Positions 8,106 through 15,175 of a stretch of 64,000 nt of DNA are shown one piece after another. The DNA lies in NCBI RefSeq assembly GCF_001050015.1, contig NZ_CVTB01000033.1:1-64000 (forward strand). The letters are read 5' to 3'. The stretch is from Mycolicibacterium malmesburyense (lineage in GTDB: Bacteria > Actinomycetota > Actinomycetes > Mycobacteriales > Mycobacteriaceae). Under the pieces are notes generated by a model. It searched no databases and was not told the DNA's origin. It saw only the letters and a program-made list of their open reading frames with translations. The position numbers and the translations under genes were made by a program. The stretch's first letter is position 1; each line of letters opens with the position of its first letter.

Positions 8106-8981
8106 ATGGACATCGGATTCGTGGGGCTCGGCAACATGGGCTTTCCGATGGCGGCCCGACTGTGCGCGGCCGGACACCGAGTTGTCGTGTGCGACACCCG
8201 GCGCGAGGTGGTCGACAGGGCGGTCGACGGCGGGGCGGAGCCGGCGGCCTCGTCGCGCGAGGTCGCCGATCGCGTGCCCACGCTGCTGGCCAGCCTGCCG
8301 ACACCGCAGGCGTCGGAGTCGGTTGCGGCGGAGGTTGCCGCGGGGACCGTCGTCGAACGCTTCATCGATCTGTCCACGGTGGGAAGCCAAGCGGCGCAGC
8401 GTAACAGCGCGTTGTTGGCCGAGCGGGGGATCGCGGCGCTCGACAGCCCGGTCAGCGGCGGCGTACACGGGGCGGAGGCGGGCACGTTGACCATCATGGT
8501 GTCGGGGCCGCGGGCTGACTACGAGGCGTGTGTGCCTCTCCTCGAAACTCTCGGGCGGGTGACCTTCGTCGGCGAGAACCCCGGTGCGGCGCAGACCATG
8601 AAGCTCGTCAACAACGTGATCGCCGCGACGACGCTGGCTGTCACCGCCGAAGCGATCGTGGCCGGCGTGAAGGCGGGGCTGGACGCGCGGGTGATGATCG
8701 ACGTCCTCAATGCGGGTTCCGGTGGCACCCACGCCAGCCGGGACAAGTTCCCGCGGGCGGTGTTGCCGCGCACGTTCGACTACGGCTTTGCGACGGGGCT
8801 CATGGTCAAGGACGTCAGGCTCTACCTCGACGAGGCCAAGGCGCTGGGTTTGTCGACCGAACTGGCCGACGCCGTCGCGCAAGTGTGGAACGCCACGTTG
8901 GCCAGCGAGGGAGCCGATTCGGATTTCACCGCGGTGGTCAAACCCATGGAGGCCGCCGCCGGTGTGGTGGTCGAAGGGTGA
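8106..8981 (+). CDS. 3-hydroxyisobutyrate dehydrogenase-like NAD(P)-dependent oxidoreductase
   Basis: Beta-hydroxyacid dehydrogenase family member of 291 residues. The N-terminal Rossmann fold shows GFVGLGNMGFPMAARL at 4-19; the substrate-binding signature DSPVSGGVHGAEAGTL lies near 116-131 and the catalytic lysine is in MKLVNNVI near 163. Family enzymes oxidise 3-hydroxyisobutyrate, tartronate semialdehyde or 6-phosphogluconate-like acids; the exact substrate is open. The ATG at 8106 is used because an upstream extension of the frame overlaps the CMD gene. Partner gene upstream is the CMD-family protein. Confidence 0.9.
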   Translation: MDIGFVGLGNMGFPMAARLCAAGHRVVVCDTRREVVDRAVDGGAEPAASSREVADRVPTLLASLPTPQASESVAAEVAAGTVVERFIDLSTVGSQAAQRNSALLAERGIAALDSPVSGGVHGAEAGTLTIMVSGPRADYEACVPLLETLGRVTFVGENPGAAQTMKLVNNVIAATTLAVTAEAIVAGVKAGLDARVMIDVLNAGSGGTHASRDKFPRAVLPRTFDYGFATGLMVKDVRLYLDEAKALGLSTELADAVAQVWNATLASEGADSDFTAVVKPMEAAAGVVVEG

Positions 8982-9011
8982 CGCGGCACGCCCGGCGGTA
9001 GAGTACGGCGG

Positions 9012-9560
9012 GTGAACACGCCGAGGTCGCGCGCGCGTTGGGTGCGCGGGGGTTTGGTCGGAGCGTGTTCCGCCGTCTTGACCGCGACCGCCCACACGTT
9101 CGCCGGAGGCCAGCTGCCGCGGGGATCGGCGATGGTCGTCGCGATGCTCGTCTGCGCCACCGTGGGGGCCGTGGTCGCGCGGCCGGCGCTCGACGGTCGT
9201 CGCGCGCGGGTTATCGGCATCGTCGGCGCGCTGAGCCTCGCGCAGGTTCTCGGCCACCTCGCGTTCGTCGTCGCGGGTGGGCATGTTCACTCGGCCGGGG
9301 CACTCGGGTTCACCCCCGCCATGGTCACGGCGCACGTTGGCGCCGCGGTCGTTCTGGGAGCGGCGATCGCCGCCGTCGAATACCTCTACGTCGTCTGCGT
9401 GTCCGTGTTGCGGTGGCTGCGAATCTTCACCACGCGCGGCGTGCCGCCGCGAGTGCGCCGGCTGGACCGTGACGTCAAAACCGTTGTCGCCGAGTCCGTT
9501 CTGTTCAGTTACGGGCTCGGCATGCGTGCTCCGCCGCTGAGGTGCACGACGGCGGGCTAG
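9012..9560 (+). CDS. putative membrane protein with conserved-looking histidines
   Basis: Predicted integral membrane protein of 182 residues with about four hydrophobic segments (near 13-30, 38-55, 66-90 and 102-135). Histidines sit at or near membrane edges (ATAHTFAGG, GHLAFVVAGGHVHSAG, TAHVGAAV), an arrangement often seen in metal-handling membrane proteins. I do not recognise the family. Start is GTG 9012. The gene lies about 110 bases upstream of, and co-oriented with, a PepSY-type membrane protein that also carries a His-rich loop, so the two may form one unit. Function unknown; metal transport or reduction is inference only. Confidence 0.75.
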   Translation: MNTPRSRARWVRGGLVGACSAVLTATAHTFAGGQLPRGSAMVVAMLVCATVGAVVARPALDGRRARVIGIVGALSLAQVLGHLAFVVAGGHVHSAGALGFTPAMVTAHVGAAVVLGAAIAAVEYLYVVCVSVLRWLRIFTTRGVPPRVRRLDRDVKTVVAESVLFSYGLGMRAPPLRCTTAG

Positions 9561-9672
9561 ACCGCCGCTGTTCGAGATCGGTCGCGACTGTCGTCGCGGC
9601 ATCCCGACATTCCGTCACCTCTGAAACCGACCCGTCGAATCGATGGGTCGCCGGCCGAAGGTTCGCTCTTCC

Positions 9673-11082
9673 ATGACAACGACCCCTGTCCTCGGCACGC
9701 CCGCGCGTCAACGACCGCAAGGCCTGCGTCCGCTACTTCTCCGAATGCACTTCTACGCCGGCGTTTTCGTCGGCCCGTTCATCCTGATCGCCGCGGTCAC
9801 CGGCCTGCTGTATGCCGTCATTCCGCAGATCGACGCCGCGGTGCACCGGCACCAGCTCACCGTCGACCGCGTCGGTGAGCAACGGCTGCCACTGTCCGAC
9901 CAGATCCGCGCCGCACGTGCCGCGCACCCCGAAGGCGTGGTGCAGCGCATCGGCCCACCCGCGGCCGCCGACGAGACCACACGCGTCGTCCTCGCCGTCG
10001 ACGATGCGCCCCCCGACTACGCGCGGACGGTGTTCGTCGACCCGTACAGCGGTGAGATTCGCGGCGCGCTGACCACTTACGGCCAGTGGCTGCCGGTTCG
10101 CGCATGGTTCGACGAGCTGCACCGCAACCTGCACCTGGGCGCTTTCGGCCGGAACTACAGCGAACTCGCGGCGAGTTGGTTGTGGGTGATCGCCCTGGTG
10201 GGGCTGGCGCTGTGGTACCTGCACCGCCGCGACACCAGAAAGCTGGGGCGCATCGCGCTGCCCGACCGTGACAAGAAGGACCGGCGCCGCACGCTGTCAT
10301 GGCATGGCGCCGTGGGTGTTTGGACCATCGTCGCGCTGCTCGGGCTGTCGGTCACCGGCATCACCTGGTCCCGCTACGGCGGTGAGACGGTCGATCTGCT
10401 GCAGGAAGGGCTGAACACCGCGGCGCCCTCGGTGGACACCGCGCTGGCACCCTCGCCGCACACGTCGGCCCTGGATGGGCACCAGCACGGTGGGGCGCCC
10501 ACGTCCGGCGGTGTGTTGAACGGTGCCGACACCGCATTACACGCCGCGGCCGGGGCGGGATTGCGCGCGCCGATGTGGATGTACCCGCCCGCCGGGGAGG
10601 GGGAGGGCTGGCAGGTGACGGAGAACAAGCGCGACTGGCCCACCCGTCAGGACTCGATCTCTGTCGACCCCGTCACGGGCGCCGTCACCGATCGGGTCGA
10701 TTTCGCCGATTGGCCGTTTCTGGCCAAGCTCACCGACTGGGCCATCGACGCCCACATGGGTGTGCTGTTCGGAACCCCCAACCAGATCCTGTTGGCGCTC
10801 ACCGCGATCGGGCTGATCACGATCGTTGTCCGCGGTTACGTCATGTGGTGGCACCGCAGGCCGACCAAGGGACCGTCCTGGGCGGTCGGCCGCCCACCGC
10901 TGCGCGGCGCGCTTCGCGGCGTGCATCCGGCCACGGTCATCACAATTGTCGTCGGCGCCGCGGTGCTGGGCTGGGCGCTGCCGTTGTTCGGCCTCAGCCT
11001 GCTCGCGTTCGTGCTCGTCGACCTGATCGTCGCCGCGGTCAAGAACCGCTCACGAAGCCCGTCTGGGGCCGAGCGCGGCTAG
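9673..11082 (+). CDS. PepSY-associated transmembrane protein
   Basis: Membrane protein of about 469 residues of the PepSY-TM family (PiuB-like), members of which are linked to iron or copper uptake and reduction. Hydrophobic helices are seen at the N-terminus (YAGVFVGPFILIAAVTGLLY), in the middle (WLWVIALVGLALWYLHRRDT and WTIVALLGLSVTGITW) and near the C-terminus (ILLALTAIGLITIVVRGYVMWWHRRP and two more). A PepSY-type extracytoplasmic domain lies between the first two, and a loop in the third quarter contains HTSALDGHQHGGAP, a potential metal-binding cluster. ATG 9673 is preferred over ATG 9643 because GAAGG lies 11 bases before it. It overlaps the convergent DUF5313-type gene by 4 bases. Confidence 0.88.
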   Translation: MTTTPVLGTPARQRPQGLRPLLLRMHFYAGVFVGPFILIAAVTGLLYAVIPQIDAAVHRHQLTVDRVGEQRLPLSDQIRAARAAHPEGVVQRIGPPAAADETTRVVLAVDDAPPDYARTVFVDPYSGEIRGALTTYGQWLPVRAWFDELHRNLHLGAFGRNYSELAASWLWVIALVGLALWYLHRRDTRKLGRIALPDRDKKDRRRTLSWHGAVGVWTIVALLGLSVTGITWSRYGGETVDLLQEGLNTAAPSVDTALAPSPHTSALDGHQHGGAPTSGGVLNGADTALHAAAGAGLRAPMWMYPPAGEGEGWQVTENKRDWPTRQDSISVDPVTGAVTDRVDFADWPFLAKLTDWAIDAHMGVLFGTPNQILLALTAIGLITIVVRGYVMWWHRRPTKGPSWAVGRPPLRGALRGVHPATVITIVVGAAVLGWALPLFGLSLLAFVLVDLIVAAVKNRSRSPSGAERG

Positions 11083-11495
11083 AACGGGCTGCTGTTCTGT
11101 TGCCAGCGCGCCTCTTCGGGTCGGGGACCGAAGCGGCGGATGTAGTCCTCGTGCATCCGCGCATCCTTCTTCCGTTTGATCTCGTCGACCAGGTTCTGGT
11201 CCAGCCCGTGCTGGACCAGGCGGTGGCGACGCCAGACCTTGTTGAGCGCGATTGCCATGAGGATCGCCCAGATGTAGATCGGCGCAGTCATTTCCAAGTG
11301 GACGTAGAACGATGCCGGAAGCAGCCAGAACGGTGCGAGAACCAACGCCGGAGGTATCGCCATCCGAATCAAGTGACGGCGCAGCGCACCCGGTCCGGCC
11401 AGGTCGCGTGCCACCCACTCGCGCATGGAGTCGGGAAGCCGGCGTCCGTACGAATAGGCGATGTACTGGATGATGTTGGGGCGGGCCGCAGCCAC
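11079..11495 (-). CDS. DUF5313-type small membrane protein
   Basis: Mycobacterial conserved hypothetical protein of 138 residues resembling the DUF5313 family (RPNIIQYIAYSYGRRLPDSMREWV at the start, then LAGPGALRRHLIRM). Two hydrophobic segments lie at about residues 45-62 and 68-85, followed by a basic cytoplasmic tail (KVWRRHRL ... KRKKDARMHEDYIRRFG). The GTG start at 11495 has a very good ribosome binding site (AAGGAGGA) five bases upstream. It lies 16 bases downstream of the OhrR-type regulator gene on the same strand, so both are probably co-transcribed. Function unknown. Confidence 0.85.
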   Translation of the reverse strand: MAAARPNIIQYIAYSYGRRLPDSMREWVARDLAGPGALRRHLIRMAIPPALVLAPFWLLPASFYVHLEMTAPIYIWAILMAIALNKVWRRHRLVQHGLDQNLVDEIKRKKDARMHEDYIRRFGPRPEEARWQQNSSPF

Positions 11496-11511
11496 GGGTC
11501 CTCCTTGGGTG

Positions 11512-12012
11512 TCAGGTGTCGAGTGCGCCCGCGGCGAGGGCAGCGGTGTTCACGCGGTTCAACACGTTGCGGAGAGCTTCGAGTTCGTCGAGGTCGACGC
11601 CGAGGCGTTCGACGACGGCAAGCGGAATGTCCAATGCGCGCTGCCGCAGTCGCACGCCCTCCTCGGTGAGGCGCACGTCCGTGGCCCGTTCGTCGACGGC
11701 GCTGCGGGCCCGGGTGATGAACCCGAGCGATTCCAGGCGCTTGAGCATCGGAGACAGCGTCGCCGAGTCGAGTTGCAGGGCGCGCGCGATGCCCTTGACC
11801 GACAGCGGCTTTACCGGTGGCTCGTCCGTCCCCGCGGTCTTGTAGTGGTCCCACAGCGCCAGCATGACCAGATACTGCGGGTGGGTCAGGCCCAGCGGTT
11901 CGAGCAACGGTCGGTAGATCGCCAGCACGGCCCGATGGGTGACCGCGAGCGCGAAACAGACTTGCTGTTCGAGCGCGAGCGGGTCGACCCGGGTGGGCAG
12001 GGATGCGGACAT
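11512..12012 (-). CDS. ohrR: MarR-family transcriptional regulator, OhrR-type
   Basis: Winged-helix dimeric repressor of 166 residues. The N-terminal pattern QQVCFALAVTHRAVLAIYRP followed by LLEPLGLTHPQYLVMLAL is characteristic of OhrR, which senses organic hydroperoxides through one reactive cysteine; here it is C19. The recognition part contains IARALQLDSATLSPMLKRLESLGFITR (about 77-103) and the wing SAVDERATDVRLTEEG. Two direct GTGGCCTA repeats flank a small palindrome 10-32 bases upstream of the start and are the likely operator. No ohr peroxidase gene is beside it, so it may act elsewhere or on the co-oriented DUF5313-type gene. Confidence 0.85.
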   Translation of the reverse strand: MSASLPTRVDPLALEQQVCFALAVTHRAVLAIYRPLLEPLGLTHPQYLVMLALWDHYKTAGTDEPPVKPLSVKGIARALQLDSATLSPMLKRLESLGFITRARSAVDERATDVRLTEEGVRLRQRALDIPLAVVERLGVDLDELEALRNVLNRVNTAALAAGALDT

Positions 12013-12021
12013 AGTTCCATC

Positions 12022-12044
12022 GTGGCCTAATAGTTAGTGGCCTA
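12022..12044. promoter_or_regulatory. candidate OhrR/MarR operator: two GTGGCCTA direct repeats with central palindrome
   Basis: GTGGCCTA occurs at 12022-12029 and again at 12037-12044, 15 bases apart. Between and overlapping them is the palindrome CTAA-TAG-TTAG (12027-12037). The element is 10 bases upstream of the ATG of the MarR-family gene, where an autoregulatory operator would lie. Binding is inferred from position and symmetry only. Confidence 0.55.
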
Positions 12045-12104
12045 GCAATGTACTTCCCGTCACATGCGTGTTTCGTCGGCAAGCCCGCGGTCGATCCTCC
12101 TTGA

Positions 12105-12260
12105 ATGCCAACGCAGAACGATCCCCCGGCGACGCCGAAGGACGCCACCAAGGTCACCGAGGAACAGCGCGCACTGCAGGACGACCTGGATCACCGCGAT
12201 GATGATCCCGAGGCGCCGGGCGGCCATCAGGATCGCCACGACGTCGCCGACGAGACCTGA
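12105..12260 (+). CDS. small acidic hypothetical protein (51 residues)
   Basis: Open frame of 51 codons starting with ATG 12105, between the divergent OhrR-type regulator and the convergent PAS-phosphatase gene, whose stop codon begins on the very next base. The product is hydrophilic and acidic with many Asp, Glu and His residues (QDDLDHRDDDPEAPGGHQDRHD) and no hydrophobic core, so it would be largely unfolded. There is no convincing ribosome binding site, though a leaderless or weakly translated message is common in mycobacteria. Codon choice looks coding. No family recognised. Confidence 0.5.
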   Translation: MPTQNDPPATPKDATKVTEEQRALQDDLDHRDDDPEAPGGHQDRHDVADET

Positions 12261-13421
12261 TCAGCGGCTTGCGGGCACCCCGAGCGCGAGCATGGCTGCA
12301 TCGTCCTTGACTCCGGCCCCGAAGCTGGTGAGCAATTCCTTCAGGGCGTTGACGACGGTGTCCGCGGTGGCGGGCGCGCGGGCATCGACGAAAGCGAGCA
12401 GGGCGCCTTCGTCGTCGTAGCGCTGATGGCCGACGCCCGTGCTGGCCTCGGTCAGTCCGTCGGTGTAGAGCACCATGGTGTCGCCGGGGGATAGATGGAA
12501 TCTGTGGGCGACGAACCGCGCGTTGTCGGTGATTCCGGGGGCATGGCCGCCGATGGTGTCGGCGTAGTGGGCCGATCCGTCGGCGGTGAGGAGTAGGGGC
12601 GGAGGATGGCCGCCGCTGGCGAGTCCCACGTCGAAGCCGTCACCGCGCCGGGTGAGGTACCCGTCGATCACCGTGCACAGGCGGTTGCCGCCGACCTCGA
12701 CGTCCTGCATCAGCACCGAGTTGAGCACGCGCAGCGCCTTCACCGGATCGTGGTCGGCGACCGCAGCCGAGCGCAATACGTAACGTGCCAGGCCCGCGAC
12801 GACCGCGGCGTTGACGCCCTTTCCGGCGACGTCGCCGAGGAAGAACCCCCACGTGGTCCGCGACAGTGGGAAGAGGTCGTAGAAATCACCGCCGACGTCG
12901 TCGTCGGATGCGGTGTGGTAGTAGGCGGCGGCGTCCAGCCCCGGTGGCGGCGCCAGAAGCGGCGGAAGCAGTGAGCGCCGAAGGGTTTCGGCGAATGCCT
13001 GTACGCGGCTGCGCTCGGTTTCGGCGCGTTCGCGCTGCGCAAGCAGTTCGCGTTCGTACGATCGTCGGTCCTTGGCGTCGACCGCCGTGATCCGCAACAG
13101 GTGCGGCTTGCCGTCGGCGTCGTACTTCACGTTGGCGGTCAGGAAGATCGGTATCCGGGTACCGTCGGCGGTCACGAAATCGACCGCCACCCCGTCGAGC
13201 TTTCCGCTCATCCGCAGGATCGCCCGGAAGTGGGTGTCGTAGTGCAGGCGTCCGCCGATCGTCAGCAGATCGGTGATCAACTTGCCTTGCAAGCTGTTTC
13301 GGTCGTAACCCAGCCACCCGGCCAAGGTCGAGTTGGCGCGAATGATGCGCCCGTCCGGGTGGGCGATCGCGTTGCCGGACGGCGCGTTCTCCCAGAGGTC
13401 TTCGAGGTCAACCTCGGTCAT
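12261..13421 (-). CDS. PAS-domain PP2C-type (SpoIIE/RsbP-like) serine phosphatase
   Basis: Protein of 386 residues with an N-terminal PAS domain (about 5-125: NAPSGNAIAHPDGRIIRANS, VDFVTADGTRIPIFLTANVK), a short coiled linker (about 125-155) and a C-terminal PP2C/SpoIIE phosphatase (about 160-383). Metal-binding aspartates are visible in DVGGDFYDL, FFLGDVAGKG, MVLYTDGLTEA and VKDDAAML. This is the architecture of Bacillus RsbP, which dephosphorylates the anti-anti-sigma factor RsbV under energy stress. Its ATG overlaps the stop of the RsbQ-like hydrolase gene by 4 bases (ATGA), so they are translationally coupled as in the Bacillus rsbQP operon. A SigF-type sigma factor gene lies divergently upstream. 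Confidence 0.92.
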   Translation of the reverse strand: MTEVDLEDLWENAPSGNAIAHPDGRIIRANSTLAGWLGYDRNSLQGKLITDLLTIGGRLHYDTHFRAILRMSGKLDGVAVDFVTADGTRIPIFLTANVKYDADGKPHLLRITAVDAKDRRSYERELLAQRERAETERSRVQAFAETLRRSLLPPLLAPPPGLDAAAYYHTASDDDVGGDFYDLFPLSRTTWGFFLGDVAGKGVNAAVVAGLARYVLRSAAVADHDPVKALRVLNSVLMQDVEVGGNRLCTVIDGYLTRRGDGFDVGLASGGHPPPLLLTADGSAHYADTIGGHAPGITDNARFVAHRFHLSPGDTMVLYTDGLTEASTGVGHQRYDDEGALLAFVDARAPATADTVVNALKELLTSFGAGVKDDAAMLALGVPASR

Positions 13422-14218
13422 GTCGGGAGGGCGAAGCCCGCGATCGCGTCGGCCGTGGCGTCCGGATCACTGACGTGAGGGCAGTGGCCCGTCGCGTCGA
13501 GCGTGATCATTCGGCTGTTCGGAATGTGTTGGTGCACATAGGCTCCGACGGTTGCCGGTGCGATCGCGTCGTCGGAGCAGTCGAGGATCAGCGTGGGCAC
13601 GGAGACCCGCGGGAGGTCGGTGCGGTTGTCCGACAGGAACGTGGCGCGGGCGAAGACCCGCGCGCAGTCGGGGTCGGTTCGGCAGAACGACGCCTCGAGT
13701 TCATCGGCCAGTTCCGGGCGCTCCGCATTGCCCATGATCACCGGGGCCATGGCCTGCGACCAGCGCAGGTAGTTGAGCTCCAACGACTCGAGAAGCTCGT
13801 TGATGTCTGCCCGCGAGAAGCCGCCCCGGTATCCGTCGTCGTCGATGTAGCGCGGTGAGGGAGTGACCATGACGAGCTTGGCGATGCGTTCGGGCTCTCT
13901 GATCACCGCGAGGACGCCGATCATCGCCGCCACCGAGTGCCCGACGAACACCACATCGCGCAGGTCGAGGTCGCGCAGGATCTCGGCGATGTCGTCGGCG
14001 TAGCCGTCCAGCGAGGAATACTTCGTGTCGTCCCACGCGCCCGGGTCCGAGGCTCCGGAGCCGACGTGGTCCATCAACACGATCCGGAAGTCCGATTGCA
14101 GCCTGTCGACGATGAGCCGCCACAGATTCTGGTCACAACCGAACCCGTGGGCCAGGAACAGCGTCGGACCGCGTTGATTGCCGACGATCTTGATGTTGTT
14201 CCGGGTCCAGACGTCCAT
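13418..14218 (-). CDS. RsbQ-like alpha/beta hydrolase
   Basis: Alpha/beta hydrolase of 266 residues very close in pattern to RsbQ, the positive regulator needed by RsbP in the Bacillus sigma-B energy-stress branch. Typical segments are LFLAHGFGCDQNLWR (about 20-34), DHVGSGASD, the nucleophile region FVGHSVAAMIG with S96, LMVTPSPRYIDD-like text after it, DCSDDAIAP with the acid residue and TGHCPHVSD with the catalytic histidine. RsbQ is thought to bind or hydrolyse a small hydrophobic ligand. It is the first gene of a two-gene operon with the PAS-phosphatase. A strigolactone/karrikin-receptor-like hydrolase is the alternative reading, but the operon partner favours RsbQ. Confidence 0.9.
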   Translation of the reverse strand: MDVWTRNNIKIVGNQRGPTLFLAHGFGCDQNLWRLIVDRLQSDFRIVLMDHVGSGASDPGAWDDTKYSSLDGYADDIAEILRDLDLRDVVFVGHSVAAMIGVLAVIREPERIAKLVMVTPSPRYIDDDGYRGGFSRADINELLESLELNYLRWSQAMAPVIMGNAERPELADELEASFCRTDPDCARVFARATFLSDNRTDLPRVSVPTLILDCSDDAIAPATVGAYVHQHIPNSRMITLDATGHCPHVSDPDATADAIAGFALPT

Positions 14219-14298
14219 GTCTGCAGCTTAGAAGCCGTCGGCGCTTGCCTGTGCCGCACCGCGGCGACCAGCCCGAACAGCGAGCGAGCAGACGACAC

Positions 14299-14324
14299 GT
14301 TTCGGCTGGTCAACATCGGGGTAC
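14299..14324 (+). promoter_or_regulatory. SigF-type promoter upstream of the sigma factor gene
   Basis: GTTT (14299-14302), a 16-base spacer and GGGTAC (14319-14324) match the mycobacterial SigF promoter pattern GTTT-N15-17-GGGTAT with one mismatch in the -10. It lies 66 bases upstream of the GTG of the SigF/SigB-type sigma gene and on the same strand, so the sigma factor probably drives its own transcription. The match is read directly; activity is inference. Confidence 0.7.
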
Positions 14325-14389
14325 ACGACTTCGACCCAAGGTTCAGATCCACGAGCCCGTTTTTCCATTTCTAGGGACGGATGTAACCC

Positions 14390-15175
14390 GTGGCTGGATC
14401 CAATTCCGATTATTCCGACGTGACGGAGATGTTCCGCCGCCTCAAGACCCTCGACGAGGGTTCGAGCGCCCATCGCCGGCAGCGGGACCTGATCTGCCAG
14501 CGCTGTCTGCCGCTGGCCGAACACATCGCACGGCGGTATCGCAACCGCGGCGAGGCCCATGAGGACCTCGTGCAGGCCGCTCGCGTGGGCCTGGTCAACG
14601 CGCTCAACCGGTTCGACGTGGACACCGGAACGGAGTTTCTGTCGTTCGCCGTACCGACGATGATGGGTGAGGTCCGGCGGCACTTCCGTGACCACGCATG
14701 GGCGGTGAAGGTTCCCCGCACCGTCAAGGATCTTCAGATGCGAGTCAACAAGGCGACCGCCAAGCTGGCGCAGGGCCTGGGGCGCGCACCGACGGCGACC
14801 GAGATCGCCGAGCATCTCGGGGTCGATCGCGAGCAGGTGGTGCAGGCGTCGATCGCCGGATCCAACTATTCGACGCTGTCCACCGACATCCCGGCGATGC
14901 GCGACGACGATTCGGCTTCCATCGGCGACGGGTTCGGCAGCGACGACGCCGGCTACGAGAAGGTACTCGACGTGGAGACCGTGCGCCCGCTGATCGCCGC
15001 CCTACCTGATCGGCAACGCGAGGTGTTGACGCTGCGCTTCTTCGAGGACATGACGCAGACACAGATCGCGGCGCAGATCGGCTGTTCGCAGATGCACGTG
15101 TCGCGGTTGCTCGCGAAAGCGTTGGAGGCGTTGCGAAGTCAGGTCAAGGCGTCGTTCCTCGCCGCGGCGAGCTAG
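14390..15175 (+). CDS. SigF/SigB-family stress RNA polymerase sigma factor
   Basis: Group 3 sigma factor of 261 residues. Region 2 includes HIARRYRNRGEAHEDLVQAARVGLVNALNRFD and FLSFAVPTMMGEVRRHFRDHAW (about 46-105), region 3 follows (VPRTVKDLQMRVNKATAKL, RAPTATEIAEHLG), and region 4 carries ALPDRQREVLTLRFFEDMTQTQIAAQIGCSQMHVSRLLAKAL. This is the SigF/SigB/SporF type. The GTG at 14390 is the start, with GGGACGG before it and a SigF-type promoter at 14299-14324. No anti-sigma (RsbW) or RsbV gene is adjacent; instead an RsbQ-RsbP-like operon diverges from it and a Ser/Thr kinase converges on it, overlapping by 4 bases. Possibly a second SigF paralogue. Confidence 0.93.
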   Translation: MAGSNSDYSDVTEMFRRLKTLDEGSSAHRRQRDLICQRCLPLAEHIARRYRNRGEAHEDLVQAARVGLVNALNRFDVDTGTEFLSFAVPTMMGEVRRHFRDHAWAVKVPRTVKDLQMRVNKATAKLAQGLGRAPTATEIAEHLGVDREQVVQASIAGSNYSTLSTDIPAMRDDDSASIGDGFGSDDAGYEKVLDVETVRPLIAALPDRQREVLTLRFFEDMTQTQIAAQIGCSQMHVSRLLAKALEALRSQVKASFLAAAS

